A DNA stretch of 64,000 nucleotides from NCBI RefSeq assembly GCF_025460835.1, contig NZ_JAMXAY010000007.1:62001-126000 (forward strand), written 5' to 3'. Position numbers and translations under genes: made by a program. The DNA is from Parapedobacter soli. Its GTDB lineage: Bacteria > Bacteroidota > Bacteroidia > Sphingobacteriales > Sphingobacteriaceae. Shown here piece by piece: positions 25,237 through 33,975 of the stretch (position 1 is the stretch's first letter; each line of letters opens with the position of its first letter). The notes under the pieces are model-generated. The model ran no database searches. It saw only the letters and a program-made list of their open reading frames with translations, and was not told the origin of the DNA.

Positions 25237-28047
25237 TTATTTTTTGCTATCGGCGATGCGCCGGGCAACAAAATCTGTCAACCCCGGCAATTTAGCGCTC
25301 TTCGCCAATTCTGTCGCGCGGTTCTCATCTATACCTACCAGCGGTTCCAAGGCATACCATACCATGAGTGGAATATTCTGGTCTGTAGCGTCTTCCTCGT
25401 GCATACTCAGGTTTTTCACGACCTCCCACCGTTGCTCCAGCTCCATCCGTTGCAATGCCGATGCCAGGTACAGGCGTACCAAAGCCGATGTATCGCGTTT
25501 GGCAAGTGTTTCGAAACGGCGCTGGGCATCATCGGATACGTCGCTGTCTTCCGCGATGAATTGGATGGCCCAACCGCGCACGTACTCATCGTCGTGGTCT
25601 AGCAAATCTAACACCTGCTGATCGCTGATTCCGTTGGTCACGTGCAGTGCCCAAAGGGCTCGTAGCTTACGCGTCACGTCGGGGTTTTCATTGAATATCT
25701 TCCACAGGGCATCATACACTTGACTATTGCCACCCCTTTCCTGGAGCAACCGCCGGCTATGCACCACATAAAACTCGTTTTCGTTGAGTTGGTTCTCTAC
25801 CAGCTGCAAGTCCGTCTGTTTAGACAGATCTACCGTTACCCACTGGTCCTGTTGGTGGGTTATCTTGAATATCCGACCCAATGTTTTGTCGTGCACATCG
25901 GAATTCGGGCTATGGCACTGGTTTTTATCGTACCAATCGATCACAAAGAGCGAGCCGCTGGGTGTAATCCTGAAGCTCAGCCATTGCGACCAGAAGTCGT
26001 TGGTGTTGATGAAATCTTTGCCGTGGCTTGCGGTGTAGCCCGATCCCGTGCGTTTGGTAATATCCATGTTTACACGGAAGCCGTTTATGTTGTTCATGAA
26101 GATGGCATTCCTGTCCATCCCCCAGTGTTTGTTGCCTAGGTAGAACATTGCTCCGGCATGGGCATGTCCCCCACCGGCTGCTGCCGATCGGAAGTTGCCC
26201 GCATGTGGTCCCTGGTCACCCAGCCAGTGCACGTGATCGGCAATGGTCTTGATATCGTCATAGGTATACGGGTTGAAATGCTCACCTCCTTGGCGGTGGT
26301 AGCGCCCCCCTTGACTGATATGGAACAAGTGGGGAATCACGCAAACCGTCAAGAACGGCTGTCCATAGTCATTGAAATCCACCCCCCACGGGTTGCTGGT
26401 GCCATGGGCAAACACTTCAAACTCGTGGCGTGTGGGGTGGTAGCGCCACAACCCAGCATTAATGGGAATCCGTTTGTTGTCGGGCGTACCCGGCTTACCT
26501 ACGTTTGAGTGGGTAAATACACCATGCGTACCATACAGCCATCCATCTGGCCCCCACTTGAAGGAATTGAGCGTTTCGTGGGTATCTTGATAGCCGAAGC
26601 CGTCGAGTAATATCTGTGGTTCCCCGGCCGGTTTATCCGTTGACGCGTCTATGGGGATAAACAGCATATATGGTGCCGCTCCAACCCATACGCCACCGAA
26701 GCCTATTTCGATGCCACTCACCATGTTAAGCCCTTCAATAAACACCTTCCGGCTATCGAGAGTTCCGTCGCCATCCGTATCTTCAAAGATCAAGATGCGG
26801 TCTTTACCTTCTCCTTCGGGAGCGCGCACCGGATAGGTGTGTGCCTCTACCACCCAGAGGCGGCCGCGGTCATCCTGGGTGAAAGCGATCGGACGGACAA
26901 TCTGGGGCTCGGCGGCTGCCAATGTCACCGTGAAACCATCGGGCGCCTCCATCACCTTAGCCGCGTCTTCGCCCGACAATCCAGCATTTGGAACGATGTC
27001 GCGCGGCGGGAGGATGATGACATCATTCGGCCGCAGTTCATTTGTATAGCTTGGCCGCTCATTGTGGAAACGGAAATCATCAAATGAAATATGTGCCCAA
27101 TGGTTGTCGCCGATATATGCGATTTCCGGTACCGTTCCGGTTTCCTCATCAACCAGCCGGATATAGATTTCCTTTCCCCGCTGGGCGCCCAGGTCTACCA
27201 CTACCGGCCGGAACGCCACATGTGCCGGGTCGCTGGCTTTATCTTCATTGATGTGGCCCGATATATTGAAAAAGACTGAGTCGGTGGCCGCATCCACGAG
27301 TTCTACACGGAGGCCGGCCAACGCGCCGCCGGTCACTTTGAAAGAAGCCCACGGATGGGTCACTTCAAAGGCGGTGGACGTAAGTGTACCCGTGGCTTGG
27401 TAGTTCAGGGTGCCGCCACTGCTTACGTAATAGTCGCCCGATTGTTTCAGTACCACGCTATCGGGGTACCACGGCGCCGGGTCGAACGTGACCGACCGTG
27501 GGCCAAACGCATTGCCCGTAGCCTTCCAGTCTTCCAAATTACCGCGCTCGAAACCGAAGTTGAGCGGGCGTCCGCTTTTGCGCGGCGATACCCCCCAATT
27601 GTCGCTAACGGGAGCTTCGAAATTTTCGACTATCCTGAAGTGCCCGCGCATCACCTGCTCGTGCCCAGGCAAGGTGCAGTAATATTCGTCGTCAAATTCA
27701 GCAATGAACACCACGCTTGTCGTGTCGCCCTCTTCCAGCATCGTTTCACTTTGTACACCATACTTCTCCAATAAGACATCGTGTGCCATCAGCTCGCCGT
27801 TGACAAGCGAAATCTTCACCCGCTCCCCTTTTTTTGCCCGTAGTACCGGGTTGCGTCTTCCATCGATATCGCCGCCTACGCCAGTGTAGCCAATCATCTT
27901 GGCATCCAGCACATATTCGCGGTCAATTTGGGTCGAATCGGAATCGCCGCCCGCGCATGAGACGGCTATAGCCCCCACCGTCATGCAACAAAAAAACATA
28001 AGCGGAGAGCGGATGCTTGTGGTAAAATCAGTTATTATCTGTTTCAT
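25237..28047 (-). CDS. Lipoprotein PVC-type dehydrogenase with N-terminal cupredoxin
   Basis: The 936-residue protein starts with a lipoprotein signal (Cys31 in AIAVSCAGG). Domains in order: a plastocyanin-like domain with ligands His89, Cys124, His129 and Met133 (ELMAHDV; CTLPGHEQVM), a beta-sandwich of about 180 residues (CBM-like), a six-bladed propeller of the membrane-bound dehydrogenase type (APDGFTVTLAAAEPQIVRPI onward), and a C-terminal HEAT-like helical repeat. No CxxCH is found. The cupredoxin is at the N-terminus here but at the C-terminus in the paralogue at 21746-23995. Probable role: periplasmic substrate oxidation with electron transfer to copper. Confidence 0.8.
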   Translation of the reverse strand: MKQIITDFTTSIRSPLMFFCCMTVGAIAVSCAGGDSDSTQIDREYVLDAKMIGYTGVGGDIDGRRNPVLRAKKGERVKISLVNGELMAHDVLLEKYGVQSETMLEEGDTTSVVFIAEFDDEYYCTLPGHEQVMRGHFRIVENFEAPVSDNWGVSPRKSGRPLNFGFERGNLEDWKATGNAFGPRSVTFDPAPWYPDSVVLKQSGDYYVSSGGTLNYQATGTLTSTAFEVTHPWASFKVTGGALAGLRVELVDAATDSVFFNISGHINEDKASDPAHVAFRPVVVDLGAQRGKEIYIRLVDEETGTVPEIAYIGDNHWAHISFDDFRFHNERPSYTNELRPNDVIILPPRDIVPNAGLSGEDAAKVMEAPDGFTVTLAAAEPQIVRPIAFTQDDRGRLWVVEAHTYPVRAPEGEGKDRILIFEDTDGDGTLDSRKVFIEGLNMVSGIEIGFGGVWVGAAPYMLFIPIDASTDKPAGEPQILLDGFGYQDTHETLNSFKWGPDGWLYGTHGVFTHSNVGKPGTPDNKRIPINAGLWRYHPTRHEFEVFAHGTSNPWGVDFNDYGQPFLTVCVIPHLFHISQGGRYHRQGGEHFNPYTYDDIKTIADHVHWLGDQGPHAGNFRSAAAGGGHAHAGAMFYLGNKHWGMDRNAIFMNNINGFRVNMDITKRTGSGYTASHGKDFINTNDFWSQWLSFRITPSGSLFVIDWYDKNQCHSPNSDVHDKTLGRIFKITHQQDQWVTVDLSKQTDLQLVENQLNENEFYVVHSRRLLQERGGNSQVYDALWKIFNENPDVTRKLRALWALHVTNGISDQQVLDLLDHDDEYVRGWAIQFIAEDSDVSDDAQRRFETLAKRDTSALVRLYLASALQRMELEQRWEVVKNLSMHEEDATDQNIPLMVWYALEPLVGIDENRATELAKSAKLPGLTDFVARRIADSKK

Positions 28048-28105
28048 TTATATAATAAAGTAAGGTTTCACTTGGTATACGGTACGTCCAGCTGTCTTAC
28101 CGTTA

Positions 28106-28768
28106 TCAAAATTCGGTAATCGTTATGTCTCGGAATTGGACCTTTGCCGCACCGCCCCCATGAAGCTGTATGGCAATTATTCCATTCGTAGGAATATTAG
28201 GGTCCGTTTCGATGTAGTCGCACGTCTTTACGCCATTGATATACAGTTCGTGGTGATTGCCACGCACGCGAACGATATAACTATTCCAACCGTCCCTGTT
28301 CAGGATACGGTTCAACGAACGTAAATCGCCGGGCACAAGCAGTTCTCTGCGATGTTCGTCGTACAGGTCGCCCCAATGGCCGTCGCCGATATCTGCCTGG
28401 TATCCTACGATATCATCGTTCACCACCGCCGATCGGTATTGGATACCACTGTTTATAAACCCTGTGGCATGGTCGCCCGAGAGACGGAACAAACACCTGA
28501 GCTCAAAATCACCGTACTCGCGTGTGGTACGCAAATAAGTATTTTTTGGCACATCGGTGTGGCCATCGCCGCCAATTATACAGCTATCGGCAACCGTCCA
28601 GAAATGGGCATCTGCAGGATCTACGGGTTGCCACCCATCCAGTGTAACGCCGTCAAACAACTCCACGGGCTGCCGGTAGGCCCTGTTGTTCCCATTGGGT
28701 TGCGCGCATGCCATTGAAAAGCCGAGCGATGCAACAATGGGCGCGATGCAAGCATATACATATCTCAT
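28106..28768 (-). CDS. DUF1080 (3-keto-disaccharide hydrolase-like) secreted protein
   Basis: This 220-residue concanavalin-like beta-sandwich protein has a signal peptide ending near SMACAQ. Motifs VELFDGVTLDGWQPV, YGDFELRCLFRLSG, GFINSGIQYRS and the final IAIQLHGGGAAKVQFRDI are diagnostic of DUF1080. Characterised members cleave 3-keto-glycosides. It is the first gene of a leftward operon with two dehydrogenases and an FG-GAP protein, consistent with oxidation of a sugar followed by cleavage of the keto-glycoside. The pathway is inferred. Confidence 0.85.
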   Translation of the reverse strand: MRYVYACIAPIVASLGFSMACAQPNGNNRAYRQPVELFDGVTLDGWQPVDPADAHFWTVADSCIIGGDGHTDVPKNTYLRTTREYGDFELRCLFRLSGDHATGFINSGIQYRSAVVNDDIVGYQADIGDGHWGDLYDEHRRELLVPGDLRSLNRILNRDGWNSYIVRVRGNHHELYINGVKTCDYIETDPNIPTNGIIAIQLHGGGAAKVQFRDITITEF

Positions 28769-28983
28769 CTTTGGTATGCTTTAGGATATAAAAAAACCAA
28801 CAATAGCAAATATAGCCCCTTAAAGCAGGGCGAACTACGCATCTACTATCTTATCCTAACTGTTTTTTATCCTTTAATAGCTGTCTATAAGACACTAGAA
28901 AACAGTAGGTCTGCGTCTACTTTGCTTATGTAAAGTTATATAGATTTTCCAGAATGGAGGTAGGTTGTGGTCGAGATTGATCT

Positions 28984-29027
28984 AAAAAGAATCACAGCGT
29001 TTGCACGTTTCCGTGCAAACGCTGTGA
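28984..29027 (-). terminator. Long terminator hairpin downstream of yajC
   Basis: A 16-bp perfect stem (28992-29007 with 29012-29027) and a 4-base loop precede a TTCTTTTT tract on the minus strand. It lies 24 bases beyond the yajC stop. The stem is unusually long for a terminator. The remainder of the gap to 28769 is AT-rich and shows nothing else recognisable. Confidence 0.8.
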
Positions 29028-29051
29028 CGGATATATTATTTAACTTTAGTC

Positions 29052-29381
29052 TTACGCCTTAGCCGACGTATTCTGCGCTTTGGAGGCATCAAGTGCGATA
29101 GCAGACTTATCAAAACGTATCTTCACACCGCCTCCCACGTCCAACAAAAAAGTCGTTTCAGACACCTCTACAATACGTCCGTGTATTCCGGCAGATGTCA
29201 CTACTCGGTCGTTTTCCTTGAGTGCCTCGATATATTTCTTATGGTCTTTGGCTTTTTTCATCTGTGGCCTGATCATGAAAAAATAAAAAACCACGATAAT
29301 TAAAATCATAGGCAGGAACCCCATGATACCGCCAGCTCCGCCGGCACCACCGGCTTGCAATAAAATTGTCGATGTAATCAT
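29052..29381 (-). CDS. yajC: Preprotein translocase subunit YajC
   Basis: YajC is an accessory of the SecDF translocase. The 109-residue protein has a Gly/Ala-rich N-terminus, one membrane helix (about residues 22-38, followed by RPQMKKAKDHKK) and the conserved LKENDRVVTSAGIHGRI cytoplasmic domain. It follows DUF1573 and nusB on the same strand, the usual Bacteroidota order, and ends at a strong terminator. Confidence 0.93.
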   Translation of the reverse strand: MITSTILLQAGGAGGAGGIMGFLPMILIIVVFYFFMIRPQMKKAKDHKKYIEALKENDRVVTSAGIHGRIVEVSETTFLLDVGGGVKIRFDKSAIALDASKAQNTSAKA

Positions 29382-29466
29382 TTGTCTATTGTTTGCTTTT
29401 TGTTATTCTGTTTTTTCGCATTTTCGCACCATCATCCCCAACCATCAATTATCCACTACCCTCTCC

Positions 29467-29952
29467 TCATTTTTTCACCTCACCGCGCAGGTGCAGCAGT
29501 GTATTCGGACTAACCGCATTTGACGTAACGGTAATCACTTTATGCTGTTTACCTACCTGCCCAGCGCTGTTAAATACCACTTTCACCAATCCTTCGTCAC
29601 CTGGTGCGATCGGATTTTTCGAATATTCGGGGGTGGTACAACCGCAAGACGCCTGGACATTAGATATGATGAGGGGCGAGCTACCAGTATTGGTAAATCT
29701 AAATTCGTGTTCTACTTTTTTGCCCTCAGTAATCACGCCGAAGTCAAAACTGTCTTCGGTTACTTCCAATATAGCACCGGCTGAATCGGGTTCGGGAATA
29801 ACGGTTTGGCCAACGGGTTGTTCACCTTGCTGTTCCAGGGATATATCAGCGGCTTCAGCCCCCTGCTCTTGGTTTTTACCCATATTGCACGACACGACAA
29901 GCAGGGTGCCCGCGAAAAATAAAGGTGTCCATTTCATGATGCTCAATTTCAT
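29467..29952 (-). CDS. DUF1573 lipoprotein
   Basis: The 161-residue protein has a lipoprotein signal ending LVVSC and one DUF1573 Ig-like domain: FDFGVITEGKKVEHEFRFTN, then SNVQASCGCTTPEYS and GLVKVVFNSAGQVGKQ. The function of the domain is unknown. Its repeated CGCT motif suggests metal or disulfide chemistry in the periplasm. The start could be 29952 or the ATG at 29937, which gives a tighter signal peptide. Located between nusB and yajC. Confidence 0.85.
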   Translation of the reverse strand: MKLSIMKWTPLFFAGTLLVVSCNMGKNQEQGAEAADISLEQQGEQPVGQTVIPEPDSAGAILEVTEDSFDFGVITEGKKVEHEFRFTNTGSSPLIISNVQASCGCTTPEYSKNPIAPGDEGLVKVVFNSAGQVGKQHKVITVTSNAVSPNTLLHLRGEVKK

Positions 29953-30007
29953 ATCGTCTTGATTATATACTTTATTAACATTAACAGTGAACGTTCTTCC
30001 TTGTTTC

Positions 30008-30955
30008 CTACTGCATAAGCCCTCTTCCGGTTTTCCTTATGCGTCCTGCTGCCTGCAGGTCATTCAGTATCTTATCCAGTACCCCATTGATGAATGTGTT
30101 GCTCCGTGCCGTACTGAACACTTTCGATATCTCGATGTATTCATTGATGGTCACCTTCACCGGGATTGTCGGAAAATTGAGCAATTCACAAATAGCCATC
30201 CGCATCAGCAGGTTGTCCAGCAACGCAATCCTATCAGCTTCCCAATTTTTCGTTTTTGCCGCGATCAGTTGTTGGTACTCCTCGGCGTACCGGATGGTGT
30301 GGGTGAGCAGATCAAGGATGAATGGCCGGTCTTCCTCCCAATTTGGTGTCAGATCTGCCAATTTGTTTTGCCCAGGCACTTCACTCGCGAAGTTCTTCAA
30401 TGTTTTTGCAACCATCGCCTGCAGCACCTCCTTATCCACTTGCCAATTGATGAACTTCTCCTCGAAAGCCTGTTCGATAGACGGCGCCTTAAGGATGATT
30501 TTCCGAAAAATGTATTTGACGATTTCCTTTTCGCTTGTAAGGGACCGGTCTTCCTGGTTCAGATAGGTGGTATATGCCTCCGTATCTTTCAGTTGCAGAA
30601 ATACTGAACGGACGATCTCGGGATCGAAGTTCCAAGACACCTTATAACGTTTTACCGCATCCTTATACTGCTCGTTGTGCCGCAGCAGCTCAACAAATGT
30701 ATTGGTGTACAACCTGGTATTGGGCGATAGGTCTTCTGCCGAGGGGAGGAATTTATTGGCCCTTTCGTCGGCGTCGATACGCACATAATCAGACACCTCA
30801 TCCAATAGGTTCAATGCCCAGATGTACATTTCATAAACCTGATCGACGCTTTTGAGCAGCGCTTTCTCAAAGGTGGTGACCCGCCTATCTTCCGATAGTT
30901 GGTACGCATACAGCGTTTGTAGTACTTTAACCCGCAGGTGCCTTCTATTTAACAT
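30008..30955 (-). CDS. nusB: Transcription antitermination factor NusB, long Bacteroidota form
   Basis: NusB with NusE binds boxA RNA and supports rRNA transcription antitermination. The 315-residue protein is more than twice the size of E. coli NusB. The canonical helical domain occupies about residues 185-300 (LLTHTIRYAEEYQQLI, DRIALLDNLLMRMAICELL, VTINEYIEISKVFST, FINGVLDKIL). The N-terminal extension starts with LNRRHLRVKVLQTLYAYQ, a duplicated NusB-like motif typical of this phylum. It is the first gene of the nusB-DUF1573-yajC group. Confidence 0.92.
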   Translation of the reverse strand: MLNRRHLRVKVLQTLYAYQLSEDRRVTTFEKALLKSVDQVYEMYIWALNLLDEVSDYVRIDADERANKFLPSAEDLSPNTRLYTNTFVELLRHNEQYKDAVKRYKVSWNFDPEIVRSVFLQLKDTEAYTTYLNQEDRSLTSEKEIVKYIFRKIILKAPSIEQAFEEKFINWQVDKEVLQAMVAKTLKNFASEVPGQNKLADLTPNWEEDRPFILDLLTHTIRYAEEYQQLIAAKTKNWEADRIALLDNLLMRMAICELLNFPTIPVKVTINEYIEISKVFSTARSNTFINGVLDKILNDLQAAGRIRKTGRGLMQ

Positions 30956-31003
30956 ATTGATGTAAAGAACGAATCGATAAAAATCTCGATATCTTATATT
31001 GTT

Positions 31004-32083
31004 TTATCGCTTAATCTTCCGCATATCAGCTATCCGTGATTCGGCTATCTGATTTGCGGCTTGGTGCGGCGCTACGTTTTCGTTTATCGATTTGCGCAGC
31101 ACCGAGCGGGTGATTTCGTAGATATTCTCGGTAAGTGTGGCCGTACGCGACACGCCATAACCCGCAATCTCGGAATAACAGCTGATCAACCCACCGGCAT
31201 TGATCAGGTAATCAGGCGCATAGAGGATATCCTTATCCTTCAACCGCTTGGCATCTTCCGCTTCATCCCGCAATTGGTTGTTTGCAGAACCTGCAATGAT
31301 CCGGCACCTCATTTTGGCGATGGTTTCTTTGTTGACCGTCCCGCCCAGCGCACACGGTGCATACACATCTACATCCAAGTCGTAGATGCTGTTATTTGCC
31401 ACAGGTACCGCCTTATATTTATTAGCCACCTCTACCATCCTGTCCTCCACGATATCGCTCACATACACTTTGGCATTCTCTTCACGCAGCAACGCGATCA
31501 ATTGCTCACCCACATTCCCCGCACCCTGTACAGCTACCGTGCGGCCTGCTAGGCTATCGTTGCCATAGCGCTCTTTCAATGCGGCTTTTATTCCATAATA
31601 CACCCCTTTTGCAGTAAACGGCGCTGAATCGCCACTACCGCCGAGCGATTTGGGTAGTCCTGCCACGTGTTCTGTTTCCATCCGCAGAAACTCCATATCC
31701 CTGGGCGTGGTACCGATATCGAGCGATGCAATGAATGTACCGGCCAGCTCTTCTACAAACTGCCCGAACCGGCGCAGGAGTGCTTCGCTTTTCTGCGTAC
31801 GGTGATCACCGATTATCGCAGCGTTGCCGCCCCCCAGGTTCACCCCCGCAACAGCCGCCTTGTATGTCATGCCCCGCGACAGCCGAAGCACGTCGTCTAT
31901 CGCTTCATCGGTGTTTTGGTAGGGCAGCATCCTTACTCCGCCTATCGCCGGCCCCAAAGTTGTATCATGGATAGCAATAATCGCTTGCAGCCCGACAGCC
32001 TCGTCATTACAAAAAACAAGCTTCTGGTGGCCAAACTGTGCCATCAATTTAAAGGATGAATTGCTTTTGGTAGGTACGGACAT
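31004..32083 (-). CDS. Leucine dehydrogenase-family protein (Glu/Leu/Phe/Val dehydrogenase), Asn at catalytic Lys position
   Basis: This 359-residue member of the amino-acid dehydrogenase family normally deaminates branched-chain amino acids with NAD. The start is ATG 32083, just before SVPTKSNSS; upstream in-frame sequence contains no better start. Domain 1 has GGVRMLPY, MTYKAAVAG (substrate-binding Lys75) and SLDIGTT (Asp). Domain 2 has the NAD motif QGAGNVGEQ and the conserved YAPDYLINAGGLI. The position of the catalytic lysine in GGGK is Asn87 (VNLGGGNAAII). That may mean altered or lost activity, or a lineage-specific variation. Transcribed alone from a TAAGTTTG promoter. Confidence 0.88.
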   Translation of the reverse strand: MSVPTKSNSSFKLMAQFGHQKLVFCNDEAVGLQAIIAIHDTTLGPAIGGVRMLPYQNTDEAIDDVLRLSRGMTYKAAVAGVNLGGGNAAIIGDHRTQKSEALLRRFGQFVEELAGTFIASLDIGTTPRDMEFLRMETEHVAGLPKSLGGSGDSAPFTAKGVYYGIKAALKERYGNDSLAGRTVAVQGAGNVGEQLIALLREENAKVYVSDIVEDRMVEVANKYKAVPVANNSIYDLDVDVYAPCALGGTVNKETIAKMRCRIIAGSANNQLRDEAEDAKRLKDKDILYAPDYLINAGGLISCYSEIAGYGVSRTATLTENIYEITRSVLRKSINENVAPHQAANQIAESRIADMRKIKR

Positions 32084-32122
32084 AAAAAACGACAACTCGT
32101 TGTATAATCTGCAATATCGGGG

Positions 32123-32130
32123 CAAACTTA
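32123..32130 (-). promoter_or_regulatory. -7 element of the leucine-dehydrogenase-family gene
   Basis: The minus strand reads TAAGTTTG, a full match to TAnnTTTG, about 40 bases upstream of the start codon at 32083. A TTG lies about 22 bases further upstream (near 32153-32155). Confidence 0.6.
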
Positions 32131-32172
32131 GCAAAAAAATTATGCATATAATCAACCCCGCGAAACATTTCG

Positions 32173-32180
32173 TATTTTTG
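32173..32180 (+). promoter_or_regulatory. -7 element of the ABC exporter gene
   Basis: TATTTTTG matches TAnnTTTG and ends 13 bases before the ATG at 32194. The -33 region shows no good TTTG. Confidence 0.5.
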
Positions 32181-32193
32181 TCGCCTATTCGAC

Positions 32194-33975
32194 ATGAAAG
32201 ATCTCGCACACCTCAATAAGTACTTTTACAAATACCGATGGCGGATGATCCCCGGCGTGATTTTCGTGGTCTTATCCAACTATTTCGGCGTACTGCCCGC
32301 CCAGGTTATCCGGATAGCCTTCGATCTCGTTAAGGAGAATATCAGCATGTACCGGCTTTTCGACGGGTTCGACCGGCAGCAGCTAGTCTATGAAGTCTTC
32401 GGGTATTGCCTGCTGCTGTTCGGCGCATTGGTGCTGTTGCTCGCGCTTATCCGCGGCATTTTCCTGTTTTTGATGCGCCAAACCATCATCCTCACCTCCC
32501 GGCATATCGAGTACGACCTTAAGAATGAAATCTACGACCATTACCAGCAGCTGGATATGGCGTTCTACCACCGCAACAACACGGGTGATCTGATGAACCG
32601 GGTAACGGAAGACGTAAACCGGGTGCGTTCCTACCTAGGGCCTGCCGTGATGTATTCCATTAATACCGTCGTGCTCTCCGTAATGGTGATTGCCGCCATG
32701 ATCAGTGTAAACCGCACACTGGCCCTGTATGCGCTTATGCCCATCCCCATTCTTTCGGCCATCCTGCTTGTGGTCAACAAAATCATCAACCGCCGCAGTG
32801 AGCGCATCCAACGGCAGCTCTCCACCCTTTCATCGTTTGTACAGGAAACGTTCTCCGGCATCCGGGTAATAAAAACGTATAACCGTGAGGCAGATAAAAT
32901 GGAGCGCTTTGCGGATGAGAGCAACACTTACCGGGATACTGCCTTGGCATTGGTGAAAACCGAAGCCGTGTTTTTCCCACTCATCCTATTGTTAGTTGGC
33001 TTGAGCACCGTTATTACGGTATATGTGGGTGGGCTTGAAGTGGCTAAGGGTACCATTACCTCCGGCAATATTGCCGAGTTTATCATTTATGTAAACCAGC
33101 TGACATTCCCCGCCATGGCACTGGCTTGGGTTACTTCGCTTATCCAGCGGGCGGCAGCGTCGCAAAAACGCATCAACGAGTTCCTCCGCACACAGCCCGA
33201 AATCCGGTCGACGGCTACGGGAGAATTCCAAACCAATGGCCACATCCGGTTTGAGCATGTCAGCTTCACGTACCCCGATACCGGTATCCAGGCCCTCAAC
33301 GATGTATCATTCGAAGTGAAACCAGGTGAGGTACTCGCCATTGTCGGCCGCACGGGCTCCGGCAAATCCACGTTGGCCAACCTCCTCATGCGGATGTACG
33401 ACGTACAGGATGGGGCCATCCTTGTAGATGGTCACGATATCCGGCAGCTGCCGTTGCAAACCTACCGCAGCCAGATCGGCTTCGTGCCACAGGACGTATT
33501 CCTGTTTTCCGACACCATTGCCAACAACATCGTTTTTGGCCTCGATACTTCCGATAGTGGTGAAATAGAGAATGCTGCGAAGCAGGCAGCCGTGTACCAT
33601 AATATCATAGCATTCGACCAAGGCTTTGAAACCAACATCGGCGAGCGCGGCATCACCCTGTCGGGCGGCCAGAAGCAGCGCGTTTCCATTGCGCGAGCAC
33701 TCATCAAGAAGCCGCAGATACTTATTTTCGACGATTGTTTATCGGCCGTGGATACCAAGACTGAAGAAGAAATCCTACGCAACCTCAGTGTGGCGATGGC
33801 CGGTAAAAGCACCATATTCATCGCCCACCGGGTTTCCACCATCAAAAATGCCGATCACATCCTAGTGCTCGACCACGGTCGCGTGATCGAACAGGGCAGC
33901 CATGAAGAACTACTGGCGATGGAAGGCAGCTACCACGAACTGTATGAAAAGCAACTGCTAGAGGAGGCGAGCTAA
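32194..33975 (+). CDS. ABC exporter, fused permease and ATPase (MsbA/MdlA-like half-transporter)
   Basis: The 593-residue protein has a six-helix exporter domain (residues about 18-320) followed by a nucleotide-binding domain. Walker A is GRTGSGKST (385-393), the signature LSGGQKQR starts at 489, and the H-loop His is 545. After Walker B the catalytic Glu is replaced by Asp514 (ILIFDDCLSAVD), as in the degenerate subunit of heterodimeric exporters such as MdlA or BmrC. No partner gene is adjacent. It probably exports a lipid or drug. Its last 18 bases overlap the convergent kinase gene. Confidence 0.9.
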   Translation: MKDLAHLNKYFYKYRWRMIPGVIFVVLSNYFGVLPAQVIRIAFDLVKENISMYRLFDGFDRQQLVYEVFGYCLLLFGALVLLLALIRGIFLFLMRQTIILTSRHIEYDLKNEIYDHYQQLDMAFYHRNNTGDLMNRVTEDVNRVRSYLGPAVMYSINTVVLSVMVIAAMISVNRTLALYALMPIPILSAILLVVNKIINRRSERIQRQLSTLSSFVQETFSGIRVIKTYNREADKMERFADESNTYRDTALALVKTEAVFFPLILLLVGLSTVITVYVGGLEVAKGTITSGNIAEFIIYVNQLTFPAMALAWVTSLIQRAAASQKRINEFLRTQPEIRSTATGEFQTNGHIRFEHVSFTYPDTGIQALNDVSFEVKPGEVLAIVGRTGSGKSTLANLLMRMYDVQDGAILVDGHDIRQLPLQTYRSQIGFVPQDVFLFSDTIANNIVFGLDTSDSGEIENAAKQAAVYHNIIAFDQGFETNIGERGITLSGGQKQRVSIARALIKKPQILIFDDCLSAVDTKTEEEILRNLSVAMAGKSTIFIAHRVSTIKNADHILVLDHGRVIEQGSHEELLAMEGSYHELYEKQLLEEAS

